NCBI RefSeq assembly: GCF_022348085.1 | Contig: NZ_JAKRFN010000005.1 | Span: forward strand, 290,825-354,824 | Direction of reading: 5' to 3' | DNA from: Mycobacterium sp. PSTR-4-N | GTDB taxonomy: Bacteria; Actinomycetota; Actinomycetes; Mycobacteriales; Mycobacteriaceae | DNA length: 64,000 nt | Shown here: positions 51,688 through 61,264 of the stretch, piece by piece | How positions within the stretch are numbered: position 1 is the stretch's first letter | How the letters are laid out: every line of letters begins with the position of its first letter | Made by a program: the position numbers and the translations under genes | Notes under the pieces: generated by a model | Told to the model about the DNA's origin: nothing | The model's input: the letters and a program-made list of their open reading frames with translations, nothing else | Database searches by the model: none

Positions 51688-54050
51688 TGGCATCGGGTGA
51701 GCACATCGGTCGGGTAGGGGCGCTGGCGGTCGCTCTCGGCATCGGGTACGCGGTCGCGGCCTCATCGGGAGTGGCGTGGGCGGCACCCGACACGAGCAGT
51801 GGGGCAGGCACGTCCGCCGCTTCTGACGGCACGACCAACCGTGTCGCACACCCTCTGCGTGAGCGCGGCCCGAAAAAGCCTGCGCGGCCGTCAAAAACCG
51901 ATGCCGGCAGCGGAACGGCAGAATCCGAACATCCCACCGCAGAATCCGGCGACCCCGCCGCCGAGGGCACCGTCACCCGGCGCGCACATCGTCCCAAGGC
52001 CACTCGGCGGGCCACTCCGGAGGCCGACCACGGGGTCGAAGGCACCTCCGACCGCGACGACGCAGCACCTGGGCCCACGCCGCGGCGATCGGTCGCCGCC
52101 AGTTTGCCCATCTCCTCGAGTGCGCCTGCGAGTTCGTCCTCGGTACCGGACTCGACCGGCCCCGCTGCACAGGCACATCCCGGCGTCACGGTGTTGAGGT
52201 CGCTGTTCGCGCCGCACACCCCCGCACACGGTTCCGACGAGCCCGACGCCCCGGCTGCTGCGCCGCTGATCTGGACGATGCTCGCCCAAGCCCGACGGCA
52301 GGTCGCCGAGGGCAGTGACGTCGGGACCACCGGCCCGCAGACCAGCACCTCCCAGACGTTGGCCGCGGAGGCTGCATCGGTGGCCGTCCCGGGCCGACCG
52401 AACGGTCCGGTCGTCGTCGGCGCCGACGGAACCCTGTATCAGGTCACCTCCGACGCCACAGGAACACGGGTCAGCATCCTCGACAGCGACGGGAACGTCG
52501 TCACCACCACGGGTTATCTGCCGGGCGGGACGGCGAACTCGCGTGTCGACTCGATCGCGGCTCGGCCAGACGGCACGCTGCTCGTGTCGACGGTCAACGG
52601 CGGCCTGAGAAACCGGTCGACCATCTCGGCGGTCGACAACCAGGGCGAGGTCACCACCGTTGCACGTCTCGTCGGCGGCGCGGGTGGCCTGACCGTGGGT
52701 GCGGACGGGTCGGTGTATACCGAGACCACGATCACCGTGCCCTTCATCCCCTACGGCTCGTACTCCTACCGCTTCGTCCGGATCTCGCCTGATGACACCG
52801 TGCGGTCACTGCCGCCCCGCACCTCGTTGACGCTGGCCGAGGACGGCACCGCCTACCTGCTGTCGAGCGGCTTCGGAAGCTCCACGCTGCGGGCATTCGA
52901 CACCGCCGGGAAGTCGAAAGCGATCTTCGTGCCCTACTCGGCCTCCGCGCTGGGCGAGCCGGTGCTCGGTCCGGACGGCACGCTCTATCTGACCGCCGAC
53001 GTCCGACTGTTCGGCAGCCAGACCACCCGGCTGTACACGGTCAACGGCACCTCGAGCAGTGTGCGAACCCTGTCGGGGTTGGCAGGGGTCACCGTGGTGA
53101 CCGACGACGGCGTCTACCTCGAGACGCACACCTTCGACGGTGCCAAGGACAACGGGGTCGACGGGACCACCTACATCTCGAAGCTCACCCGGACCAGCAT
53201 CGACACCCTCGACCCGATCGACGGCCGCATCTCGACGCTGACAGGCTTCCAGGTGACGCCGGCGGGAGCCGTGTACGCCCCCATCGTGGATCCGACCGCG
53301 GACACCACTGCCGTTGCGGTGTTCGACTCCGCCGGCAACCGCACGACGATCGTCCTGCCCGGCACGACGCCCGCCGACCCCGGATTCGTTCAGGCAATCG
53401 GCGCCGGCCCGCATGCCGACGAGTTCGGTTACGTCAGGTACTCCGCAGGCGGTGCCGACCATGTCGCAGTCCTGGGCGCCGACGGGACCGTGGTGCGGAC
53501 CGTCGACCTGCCGGCGGGGGCAACCGTCGACGGTCCGGTGATCTTCGGGCCCGACGGCACGCCCTATGCCGTGGTGAGGTACCCCGCCGGCACCCTGCCC
53601 CCGGGCACGTTGGCCACCCAGGTCCTGTCTCTGTCGACAGACACCCCGACCCCGCCTGTACCCGACGGACGCAACCCGGGCTTCGTCGACATCCAGTTCG
53701 CGCCCGACGGAACCGGTTACCTCCTGACGAGGGCGGGTTCGCCGAGCAGCATCACGGTCACCGGCTTCGACGCGCAGGGCGCGACGGGCACGAGCCTGAC
53801 ACTGGCCGACCCGCTCACGGTCGACGGCACGAAACCCCTGGTGTTCGCCCCGGACGGCACGGGCTACGTCGTCGACTACGGTCCGAGCGGCGGTGCCGTG
53901 TACGCGCTGTCGACGTCGGGGGTGAACAAGCTGCTCGACATCCCGTTTGCCGCCGGCATGCCCGTCTACGCCGTCGTGATCGGCGCCGATGGCACGCCGT
54001 ATCTGACGACGGGCTCCGGCAACAGCACCACGGTCACGCCGCTCGCCTAA
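51687..54050 (+). CDS. Large exported beta-propeller repeat protein
   Basis: A 787-residue secreted protein. Signal-like N-terminus (VGALAVALGIGYAVAASSG, cut near AWAAP at residue 33). Residues 35-215 are low-complexity, rich in Ala/Ser/Thr/Pro/Arg and probably disordered. From about 230 to the end are repeated beta units marked by ADGTLY, PDGTLL, ADGSVY, EDGTAY, PDGTLY, PDGTPY, PDGTGY (twice) and ADGTPY, typical of NHL/PQQ-like propellers. Ligand or partner unknown. ATG 51687 is chosen over TTG 51657 because the G-rich site lies 8 nt upstream. Confidence 0.8.
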   Translation: MASGEHIGRVGALAVALGIGYAVAASSGVAWAAPDTSSGAGTSAASDGTTNRVAHPLRERGPKKPARPSKTDAGSGTAESEHPTAESGDPAAEGTVTRRAHRPKATRRATPEADHGVEGTSDRDDAAPGPTPRRSVAASLPISSSAPASSSSVPDSTGPAAQAHPGVTVLRSLFAPHTPAHGSDEPDAPAAAPLIWTMLAQARRQVAEGSDVGTTGPQTSTSQTLAAEAASVAVPGRPNGPVVVGADGTLYQVTSDATGTRVSILDSDGNVVTTTGYLPGGTANSRVDSIAARPDGTLLVSTVNGGLRNRSTISAVDNQGEVTTVARLVGGAGGLTVGADGSVYTETTITVPFIPYGSYSYRFVRISPDDTVRSLPPRTSLTLAEDGTAYLLSSGFGSSTLRAFDTAGKSKAIFVPYSASALGEPVLGPDGTLYLTADVRLFGSQTTRLYTVNGTSSSVRTLSGLAGVTVVTDDGVYLETHTFDGAKDNGVDGTTYISKLTRTSIDTLDPIDGRISTLTGFQVTPAGAVYAPIVDPTADTTAVAVFDSAGNRTTIVLPGTTPADPGFVQAIGAGPHADEFGYVRYSAGGADHVAVLGADGTVVRTVDLPAGATVDGPVIFGPDGTPYAVVRYPAGTLPPGTLATQVLSLSTDTPTPPVPDGRNPGFVDIQFAPDGTGYLLTRAGSPSSITVTGFDAQGATGTSLTLADPLTVDGTKPLVFAPDGTGYVVDYGPSGGAVYALSTSGVNKLLDIPFAAGMPVYAVVIGADGTPYLTTGSGNSTTVTPLA

Positions 54051-55228
54051 CCGGTCTTCTCGAAAGCCCGATTACGGCGCTCGGCATCCGCGCTGCCGCT
54101 GAACAGGCCCGAATCTGCCTGTGGGCCATGGTGGTACCCGTTGTTCCGAAGGCCTGCCCGGTCGCTGTCGGTTTGGTGCTCGATGCGCCGCACCGGCAAC
54201 GCACCGGGGTTGCTGCGCTGCAGCCAGGCCACCATTCCCTCGCGAACATCGCAGCGCAGGTCGAACAGCTGTCCCGCATTGGAGGCGCTGACCAGCATGC
54301 GAACCCGCACGACTCCGTCGACGGCGTCGGTCACCTGCAGCACTCCGACGCGCCCGTCCCACTTCTCGTTGGCCCGCAACAACCGGTCCAGCTCGGCGCG
54401 CATCGCATCGAACGGGACGGTGAAATCGACGTCGAGTTCCGCGGTGCCCAGCAGCTGGGTCGCGTTACGGGTCCAGTTCTGGAACGGGGTCGTGGTGAAG
54501 TACGTGCACGGAAGCACCAGCCGGCGCTCGTCCCACAGATGGACCACGACGTAGGTCAGGGTGATCTCCTCGATCCGGCCCCATTCCTCTTCGAGGACCA
54601 CGACGTCGCCGACCCTGATGGCGTCGGAGAACGCGATCTGGATCCCGGCGAACACCGACCCCAGCGAGGTCTGCGCGGCCAGACCGGCGACCACGGTCAA
54701 CACTCCGGCCGAGGCGAACACCGTTCGACCGATGTCGCTGAACGACGGGAATGTCATCAGGGCCGCCGCTACGCCCAGCACCACGATGATCGCGACCGCC
54801 AGGCGGCGCAGCGTGGTGACCTGGGTGCGGATCTTGCGGCGGTGCCGGTCGGCGTCGGTCAGGCCGGTGTCCCCGCCGGCGAACCGGTCGATGATCTGCC
54901 GTTCGGCCACTGTCACGAGGCTGGCCACCATCCAGGTCATGGCACCGATCAACGCGATCAGCAGGAGATGGTCCAACCAGCCCCGCCACGATGACTGGTC
55001 GTCGGAGGTGCGTTTGATGGTCGCGGTGGCGGCGATCACCACCAGCGTCGCTCGCAGCGGCATGCGGGTCAGCTCAGCGATGTCGTGTAGCACGCGGCTG
55101 CGCCGGCCCAGCCGTTGCAGCAGCCAGGACACCGCGAGTCCCAGCACGTACGCGACGGCGACGGCGCCGGCCACCCATGCCGCAGTGGTGGCGAAGTGTG
55201 TTGCGGGCGCGAAGTTTGCATCGTCCAC
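54047..55228 (-). CDS. MscS-family mechanosensitive channel
   Basis: A 393-residue channel with four hydrophobic segments before the pore helix GVLTVVAGLAAQTSLGSVFAG (near 190) and the beta domain entry SDAIRVGDVVVLEEEWGRIEEITLTYVVV. It probably releases small solutes on hypo-osmotic shock. The C-terminal tail of about 50 residues is polar (NNGYHHGPQADSGLFSGS). Overlaps the propeller gene by 4 bp tail to tail. The 168 bp upstream to the MOSC gene show nothing I can name. Confidence 0.88.
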   Translation of the reverse strand: MDDANFAPATHFATTAAWVAGAVAVAYVLGLAVSWLLQRLGRRSRVLHDIAELTRMPLRATLVVIAATATIKRTSDDQSSWRGWLDHLLLIALIGAMTWMVASLVTVAERQIIDRFAGGDTGLTDADRHRRKIRTQVTTLRRLAVAIIVVLGVAAALMTFPSFSDIGRTVFASAGVLTVVAGLAAQTSLGSVFAGIQIAFSDAIRVGDVVVLEEEWGRIEEITLTYVVVHLWDERRLVLPCTYFTTTPFQNWTRNATQLLGTAELDVDFTVPFDAMRAELDRLLRANEKWDGRVGVLQVTDAVDGVVRVRMLVSASNAGQLFDLRCDVREGMVAWLQRSNPGALPVRRIEHQTDSDRAGLRNNGYHHGPQADSGLFSGSADAERRNRAFEKTG

Positions 55229-55396
55229 AGGAAGTCGGACTCCTCGGGATCGGGGTGGAAACGCGGGAACGCCGGAAACGACGCCGCGACACGGCGCCGG
55301 AAAGACATCGTCATCGACATCGGCGGCGCACCCGTCGCGTTCCCGGCTTCGGGGCAGTGCAAAACAACGTCACGCAATCTGTCGGGTGATTGCGAT

Positions 55397-56047
55397 TCAA
55401 TTCACACGCTTGGCGACCTGGCGTTTGATCTTGTCCGGCAGGGCATCGGCCGCCGCGAGTCGGGGGAGCAGCTCCGGCTCGGTCATCAACGCCCGGAACA
55501 CGAGCTCGATCGTGACGTCGTGATCGGGACGCGAGACGATCTCGATCGGGTCGCCGGCGCGCACCGTTCCGGGGGTGATGACGCGGAAGTACGCGCCGGG
55601 TAGCGCGGCGGCGGTGAACGTCTTCATCCACCCGCGGATGCCCAGCCAGGTGGTGAACGTCCGGCACGGCGTGCGGGGGCTGGTGACTTCGAGAACCAGG
55701 CCGTCCGAGCCGATCACCCACCGCTCACCCACCAGTGCGCCGGTCACGTCGACGCCGCTCGTGGTGAGGTTCTCGCCGAACATCCCGTTGGTCAGCTCGC
55801 GGTCGAGTTCAGCCGCCCACCGGTCGAGGTCCTCACGCGCATAGGCGTACACCGCCTGGTCGTCGCCGCCGTGGTAGCGGCGATTGCAGATCGAGTCCCC
55901 GACGACGCCGCTGCCCAAGCCGTCCTTGCGCGGCCCGGGAGCCCGCACCTCGAGAGCCTCGGCACTCGGCCGCTTGTCGATTCCGGTGCGTAGCTCGCCC
56001 AAATCGGTGGGCACGGGCGCCGTGTTCACCGTCAACACCGAGGCCAT
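55397..56047 (-). CDS. Stand-alone MOSC domain protein (YiiM-like)
   Basis: A 216-residue MOSC protein: GDSICNRRYHGGDDQAVYAY (near 50), GMFGENLTTSGVDV and the conserved Cys in SPRTPCRTFTTWLG (near 128). It probably handles sulfur on a molybdenum cofactor. ATG 56047 shares one base with the stop of the DUF2237 gene (TGATG). Second MOSC gene in the window; unlike the one at 3395 it has no fused reductase. Confidence 0.87.
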   Translation of the reverse strand: MASVLTVNTAPVPTDLGELRTGIDKRPSAEALEVRAPGPRKDGLGSGVVGDSICNRRYHGGDDQAVYAYAREDLDRWAAELDRELTNGMFGENLTTSGVDVTGALVGERWVIGSDGLVLEVTSPRTPCRTFTTWLGIRGWMKTFTAAALPGAYFRVITPGTVRAGDPIEIVSRPDHDVTIELVFRALMTEPELLPRLAAADALPDKIKRQVAKRVN

Positions 56048-56433
56048 CACAGGTCCGCCAGATCGTCGGGAACGTCGACGGCGTAGGTCGCCAGCACCTC
56101 GAGCGGAACGGCGTCGAGGGTGCGTTCGTGCGTCGAGGCCAGCACCACGGGGCAGGCCTGCCCGTCCTGGTGTGCCCGCAGCCAGTTGCGTGCCGTCACG
56201 CACCAGCGGTCACCGGGCACGAGGCCGGGAAACCGGTAGGCGGGCATCGGTGTGCTCAAATCGTTGCCGATGGACCGCTGATGAGCCAGGAACTCCGCGG
56301 TCACGACGGCGCAGATGGTGTGCAGGCCGGCATCGTCGTCGCCGGTGCTGCAACAGCCGTCGCGATAGAACCCGGTCAGAGGTTCGGTGCCGCAGGGGTC
56401 CAGCGGCTCGCCGAGCACATTGAGATCTGCCAC
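56047..56433 (-). CDS. DUF2237 family protein
   Basis: A 128-residue small protein: NVLGEPLDPCGTEPLTGFYRDGCC, CAVVTAEFLAHQRSIGNDLS and PGLVPGDRWCVTARNW are the family blocks, with several conserved Cys (DPCG, GCC, TICAV). Function unknown. Sits between CobW and MOSC genes in one operon, suggesting metal or cofactor handling. Confidence 0.87.
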   Translation of the reverse strand: MADLNVLGEPLDPCGTEPLTGFYRDGCCSTGDDDAGLHTICAVVTAEFLAHQRSIGNDLSTPMPAYRFPGLVPGDRWCVTARNWLRAHQDGQACPVVLASTHERTLDAVPLEVLATYAVDVPDDLADL

Positions 56434-56449
56434 GGACTCAGCCTAGGTG

Positions 56450-57460
56450 TCAGATGCTGAGTCGGCGGTAGCGCTGCAGCCGCCGGATGGCAGGCGCCGG
56501 CGCGGTCCCGTCCTTCGGCGCCAGCGCGGCCGACACGGCAGCGTGCACGCTCTCGGTGTCGAGGTGCATGCCGATCGCGACCAGGGAGTTGGCGGGAGCT
56601 TGCGCGGGGGCGGGTGCCACGTGCACGGACGCACCGACGACATTCACCACGTAGCGGCGCACCGCGCCGCGGAACCGGACCGCGACCGTGCCCTTCATCC
56701 GGTACACGCCCGCCGGCGGTTCCTCGAGCAGATCCAACACCGCGCCGGGGTCCACACACCCGTCGCTGAGCACGGTCACCGAGTCGGCATGCGTGTGGTC
56801 GTGCGGGCGGTCGTCCTCGCCGGCCTTCAACAGCTCCTGGAAGCTCAGTTGCCCCATCTGCTCGTCGGCGGCCACGTCGAACAGCAGCGCGGGGTCGATC
56901 CGCCCGGCCGTGGCGCCCACGATCTGCGCATGCGGGTTGGTCCCGCGCACGCGCTCGGCCACGCGTCGCAGCGCGGCGTCCGGATCGGCGACTCGGTCGA
57001 GCTTGTTGACCACGACCAGCGTCGCGGCCCCGTAGCGTGCCGGCGGGGCGGCGTCCCTGTCGACGGTGTCGAAGTGGGTGACCGCATCCAGCACATCGAC
57101 CACGCCGCCCGAGCGGATCCCGTCGACGCCGCTGAACCGGATGATGCGGGAGATCGCCACCGGGTCGGCCAGTCCGCTCGCCTCCACGATGATCGCGTCG
57201 AGGCGCAGCCGCGGATCGGCCAGCCGGGTCAGCGCCACGTCGAGACCGCCGTCATCAGGCAGGCAGCAGATGCACCCGCCCGCGATCGATGCGGGTTCGT
57301 CGACCTGGCCGGTGACCAGGCCGGCGTCGACGTTGAGCTCGCCGAAGTCGTTGATCACCACGCCGATTCGAGCGTCGGGGCTGCGCAGCACGTGGTTGAG
57401 CAACGTCGTCTTGCCGGCGCCGAGATAACCGGTCAGCGCGATGACGGGGATCGGTTGCAC
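56450..57460 (-). CDS. CobW/COG0523 family GTP-binding metallochaperone
   Basis: A 336-residue G3E GTPase. Walker A GYLGAGKTTLLNH (near 10), the metal motif GGCICC (CxCC, near 62), and the guanine motif VVNKLDRV (near 155). The C-terminal domain contains a His-containing loop DRPHDHTHAD (near 220), often used for zinc binding, and the CobW_C strands. It probably loads Zn2+ or another metal into a target protein. GTG 57460 starts the operon, followed by DUF2237 after 16 bp. Confidence 0.88.
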   Translation of the reverse strand: MQPIPVIALTGYLGAGKTTLLNHVLRSPDARIGVVINDFGELNVDAGLVTGQVDEPASIAGGCICCLPDDGGLDVALTRLADPRLRLDAIIVEASGLADPVAISRIIRFSGVDGIRSGGVVDVLDAVTHFDTVDRDAAPPARYGAATLVVVNKLDRVADPDAALRRVAERVRGTNPHAQIVGATAGRIDPALLFDVAADEQMGQLSFQELLKAGEDDRPHDHTHADSVTVLSDGCVDPGAVLDLLEEPPAGVYRMKGTVAVRFRGAVRRYVVNVVGASVHVAPAPAQAPANSLVAIGMHLDTESVHAAVSAALAPKDGTAPAPAIRRLQRYRRLSI

Positions 57461-57535
57461 AGCTGGGCAGGCTACCGGGGTGGCGGGAAGAAATGACGGC
57501 GTCCAGGATTCGCCGGTAGCATCAGCGTCCGCGCC

Positions 57536-59215
57536 GTGAGCGCGGATCGTGGGGTGGAACGGGTGCGCGGCGATATGTACGGTGGCACGGCCGATGAGCC
57601 GTCGCTCCCCGATGCCGCCTCTGACCTGCAGGTGCTTCGGGCCCTGCTGCGTATCGCCGAGGCGGTGGCCCGGGCCGACGCGTTCGACGAGGCCCTCGAG
57701 GTGATTGCCGAGCAGGCGCTCGCCGCCGTGCGGGCGTCCTCGCTGTCGATCAGCCGCTGGGAGGCCGACCTCGCATCGCTGCGGACGATCATCAACGTCG
57801 GCGATCTGGCCCCCGGCGAGACCCGCTGGCCCACCGACGAGTACTACCCGATGGGCGGCGACCCGCACGTGGCGGAGTTGCTGCTACACGGCCGCCCCTA
57901 TCTCAACGCCCTCGACGAGCCCGACTGCCCGCCGCACTGCGTCGCCTGGCTGGAGCAGATCGGCAAGGAGAGCGAGATCGCCGTGCCGATCATGAGCGGC
58001 GACTCGATGTGGGGCGAGATCTGGGCCTCCGGTGACGACGGCCGACGCTTCGACCTCGGTGACGCGCAGCTGCTGTCGGCCATCGCCGCGTACATCACGG
58101 TGGCGCTCAACCGCTCCGAGACGCTGAACACCGTGTGGGGCTACGCGATGCAGGACCCACTCACCGGCATCGCCAACCGACGCGCAGTCGATCAGCGATT
58201 CGCCGAATTGGACTGGGAGACATCGACTCCCGTGGTGATGCTGTGTGATCTGGACGGCTTCAAGCGGATCAACGACCGGGACGGACATCCCGCGGGGGAC
58301 CAGCTGCTGCGTGATGTCGCAGCAGTGCTCGGCAGTCAGGCCGACACCGTCGAGGGTGCCATCGCCGCCCGGCTGGGTGGTGACGAGTTCTGCATCGTGC
58401 TTCCCGATGCGACGTTGGCCTCGGCGCAGGTCTTCGCCACCGATGCCACCCGTGCGCTGCACGACGTCGTCGATCGCGAGGTGAGTCTGTGCTGGGGCGC
58501 CGCGACGACGGGCCCGAACGTGCGCAGCGCCGCAGAGTTGCTGGCCGCTGCCGACGCCGCGCTGCTACATGCCAAGCGGCAGGGACCGGCCCGCTACAGC
58601 ACCGGTGCATCCCCGTCACCGGATGCGCGAGATCTCACCACATGGGACCGGCGCTCCGGTCCGCGGCGCGCCGTCGACCGGCTGGCCTCCGATGTGGTGC
58701 GCATGCTCGACGAACAGCCCGACATGACGCTTGCTTCCGCGTTGGAGGCGTTGGCCGTCGCCCTCGCGCAGGCTCTCGACGCGGCAGCGTGGGCGATCTC
58801 GGAGACCGCCGGGGGAGGGACGATGCTGCGGCTGGTCAGCAACGTCGCCAGTGTGCGCAAACGGGAGGCGGGGCTGACCGTGCTCGTCGATTTCGGACCG
58901 CCGAATTATGCCCTCGCGGACTACCCCGCGTCGGCGCGTGCCATCGCCGACGGTTCGACGTTTCTGGCGGCGGTGGGGATGGAATCCGCCGATCCCGACG
59001 AGATCGCCCTCCTGCGCGAGCTGGGGTACCGGGCGGTGCTCGGCATCGGCGTGCCCGCCGGGGACACCGGCTATCTGTTGGAGATCTATTCCCACGACGG
59101 GTATACCGATCTCGCCGAGATAGCGCCGCTGGCAAGGGTTCTCGCCGCGTATTGCGTCACTCGCGTCAGCGGAAACCAGCCGAGCCGCCGTCGGCCATCA
59201 GGGTCTGACCGGTGA
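57536..59215 (+). CDS. GAF-GGDEF-GAF diguanylate cyclase
   Basis: A 559-residue signalling protein. About residues 40-195 are a GAF domain, 205-355 a GGDEF domain with the intact GGDEF motif at about 281 and DLDGFKRINDRDGHPAGD before it, and 375-545 a second GAF-like domain (TMLRLVSNVASVRKREAG, GVPAGDTGYLLEIY). No RxxD inhibitory site is seen just before GGDEF. It should make c-di-GMP in response to a ligand. GTG 57536, or ATG 57572 as alternative. The end overlaps the SDR gene by 50 bp. Confidence 0.88.
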   Translation: MSADRGVERVRGDMYGGTADEPSLPDAASDLQVLRALLRIAEAVARADAFDEALEVIAEQALAAVRASSLSISRWEADLASLRTIINVGDLAPGETRWPTDEYYPMGGDPHVAELLLHGRPYLNALDEPDCPPHCVAWLEQIGKESEIAVPIMSGDSMWGEIWASGDDGRRFDLGDAQLLSAIAAYITVALNRSETLNTVWGYAMQDPLTGIANRRAVDQRFAELDWETSTPVVMLCDLDGFKRINDRDGHPAGDQLLRDVAAVLGSQADTVEGAIAARLGGDEFCIVLPDATLASAQVFATDATRALHDVVDREVSLCWGAATTGPNVRSAAELLAAADAALLHAKRQGPARYSTGASPSPDARDLTTWDRRSGPRRAVDRLASDVVRMLDEQPDMTLASALEALAVALAQALDAAAWAISETAGGGTMLRLVSNVASVRKREAGLTVLVDFGPPNYALADYPASARAIADGSTFLAAVGMESADPDEIALLRELGYRAVLGIGVPAGDTGYLLEIYSHDGYTDLAEIAPLARVLAAYCVTRVSGNQPSRRRPSGSDR

Positions 59216-59921
59216 CGAACGCGGCATCGTCGCTCAGCAGGAAACACACCACCGGCCCGATGTCGGTCGCCACGTCGCCGAGCCGGCCGAGCGGCACTGC
59301 GCGCACGGTGCGCTCATAGGTCTGCGGGTCCATCTCCCGCCATGCCCTGATGCTCTCGGTCTCGGCGTACGGGCAGACCACGTTGACGCGGATCCGGTGA
59401 CGCCCCCATTCCAGCGCTGCGACCTTCGACATCCCCCGGATGGCTTCCTTCGCCGCGCCGTAGGCGCCGAACCGCGGCAGGCCCTGGGTCCCCGACCCCG
59501 AGCCGAGGTTGACGATGCTGCCGCCGCCGTTGCTCACGAACACGGGGTAGACCGCCTGCATCAGCCTGAAGGTGGCTCGCGGCCCGACGTCGAACACGAG
59601 GTCGTAGTCCTGCTCGGTGATGTCCTGAAAAACCTTGGGCTCGTTGGTCGCAATCGCGTTGTTCACCAGGGCGTGCACCGTGCCGAAGGCGTCGACGGCC
59701 GCCGCCACGATGCGCTCGGCGGCGTCGCTCTCGCGCAAGTCCACGGCCAGCGAATTGACGGAACCCTCGGACAGCTCCGCGGCCGTCGCGCGCAGCAGCT
59801 CCTCGTCGCGGTCCACCAGCAGCACCGACGCGCCGCGCGTGGTCAGCGCCCTGGCGATGCCCTTGCCGACGCCGCGGGCGGCGCCCGTGACGATGACGGC
59901 CCGTCCGGCAAGTTCCGTCAT
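59166..59921 (-). CDS. SDR family oxidoreductase
   Basis: A 251-residue short-chain dehydrogenase: TGAARGVGKGIARAL (near 12), VDRDEE, NNAI, catalytic Tyr and Lys in YGAAKEA (near 153) and PGG-like C-terminus (LMADGGSAGF). The ATG overlaps the amidohydrolase stop (ATGA), so the two are one operon. Substrate unknown. Confidence 0.87.
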   Translation of the reverse strand: MTELAGRAVIVTGAARGVGKGIARALTTRGASVLLVDRDEELLRATAAELSEGSVNSLAVDLRESDAAERIVAAAVDAFGTVHALVNNAIATNEPKVFQDITEQDYDLVFDVGPRATFRLMQAVYPVFVSNGGGSIVNLGSGSGTQGLPRFGAYGAAKEAIRGMSKVAALEWGRHRIRVNVVCPYAETESIRAWREMDPQTYERTVRAVPLGRLGDVATDIGPVVCFLLSDDAAFVTGQTLMADGGSAGFR

Positions 59922-61171
59922 GCCGGCTCTCCCTTCACGATCACTCCGTCCCTGACGATGGTGTGCAGGTTCGCCGCCGGATCACCCAGCAGAGTCAGAT
60001 CGGTCGTCGGGTCTCCGTCGACCAGCAGCACGTCGGCCCATGCGCCGACGGTGATCTCACCGAGCCGGGCCGACCGGTAGGGGTCCCGGTCACCGGCCAT
60101 GCGAAGGAGCGCGGCATTGCCTGACGTGACGAGCTTGAGGGCGGTGACGGCGCTCATGTACTCGCCGAGCCGTACCAGCATCGCGCTCTGGAGACCGACG
60201 TGCTCGGGCTCGAACAGCAGGTCGGTACCCCAGGCGAGCCGCACACCTTGGGTGGCGGCCCAGCCGAAGAGCTGGTCGGTGCCGGCGCAGATCTCGCGGT
60301 TTTTCTCGGCGCTGTCCGGGTTCGCGAACGTGTGATCGTGTTCGGCGAAGGGCTGGGTGGACAGCCACACCTCACGTTCGGCGAGCATCGCGATGGTGGG
60401 TTCGTCAGCGAGGTGGCCATGCTCGATCGACTTCACCCCCGCCTCGACGGCGCGGCGGATCCCGGTGACGTTGTAGACGTGCGTGGCGACGTAGGTGCCG
60501 TAGTCCGCGGCGGCCTGCACCGCGGCCCGGATCTCGGCAGGTGTGAACTGCACCGTGTAGAGCGGGTCGTACAGCGAGGCCGCGCCGCCGCCGACCATCA
60601 GTTTGATCTGGCTGGCCCCGAGCTTGAGCTGTTCGCGCACCGCGGCCAGTACGCGGTCAGGCCCGTCGGCCACGCGCATGAAGCCGATCTGCTCGGCGCG
60701 GGATTCATTGCCGCCCAGCGCAGTCGGCCGTTCGTAGACGAAACCGAAATCCCCGTGGCCGCCGGTCTGCGACAGCGCAGCCTGGCTGGGATAGATGCGC
60801 GGCCCCAGCGCAGGACGGGCGTCGATCACCGCCTTGAGGCCTGCGGTGTCGCCGGCCATGTCGCGCACCGTGGTGAAGCCGCGCATCAGGGTGTCGGTGG
60901 CGCCGGCCAGCGCCGTGGCGGCGAGCAGTGTCTGCGAGCCCATGGCGAGGTTCAGCAGCGAGTTCGACATGCCCACCAGGTGCACGTGCGCGTCGATCAT
61001 GCCGGGCATAAGGGTGCGTCCGGCGCCGTCTATCACGACGGTGTGGTCGTTCTCGGCGATGGGTGACCGTTCCACTGCGGCGATCGTGCGGCCCTGGATC
61101 AGCACGTGCCCGTCGGTCGTCCGATCGGAGAGCCCGTCGAAAATCCGCACGTTCTTGATCAGCAGGGGCAT
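59918..61171 (-). CDS. Amidohydrolase (imidazolonepropionase/prolidase-like)
   Basis: A 417-residue metal-dependent hydrolase. Metal ligands are visible: HVH in GMIDAHVHLVG (near 68), Lys in QIKLMVGGG (near 175), His in ATHVYN, His in EHGHLAD (near 245) and Asp in LAWGTDLLF (near 310). Of the group annotated Xaa-Pro dipeptidase or aryl-amidase-like. ATG 61171 (MPLLIKNVRIFDG) is the family start. First gene of the pair with the SDR. Confidence 0.88.
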   Translation of the reverse strand: MPLLIKNVRIFDGLSDRTTDGHVLIQGRTIAAVERSPIAENDHTVVIDGAGRTLMPGMIDAHVHLVGMSNSLLNLAMGSQTLLAATALAGATDTLMRGFTTVRDMAGDTAGLKAVIDARPALGPRIYPSQAALSQTGGHGDFGFVYERPTALGGNESRAEQIGFMRVADGPDRVLAAVREQLKLGASQIKLMVGGGAASLYDPLYTVQFTPAEIRAAVQAAADYGTYVATHVYNVTGIRRAVEAGVKSIEHGHLADEPTIAMLAEREVWLSTQPFAEHDHTFANPDSAEKNREICAGTDQLFGWAATQGVRLAWGTDLLFEPEHVGLQSAMLVRLGEYMSAVTALKLVTSGNAALLRMAGDRDPYRSARLGEITVGAWADVLLVDGDPTTDLTLLGDPAANLHTIVRDGVIVKGEPA

Positions 61172-61218
61172 GGCGCTCACGCTAGCCGGTGACAGACACC
61201 CAGAAGCGGACACCGAAA

Positions 61219-61245
61219 AGCCGGACCCGCATTGCGGGCCCGGCT
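61219..61245 (-). terminator. Intrinsic terminator of the collagen-like gene
   Basis: Arms 61219-61230 and 61234-61245 pair with one mismatch around a 3-base loop, and read leftward are followed by TTTT. Located about 20 bases after the stop of the minus-strand Gly-rich gene. Confidence 0.8.
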
Positions 61246-61264
61246 GGGGTTCGGTGGTCAGTGT

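Noticed and set aside
55229..55396. Small gene or RNA in the gap before the MscS gene
   Set aside because: No frame with a plausible start and ribosome-binding site and no terminator-like structure.
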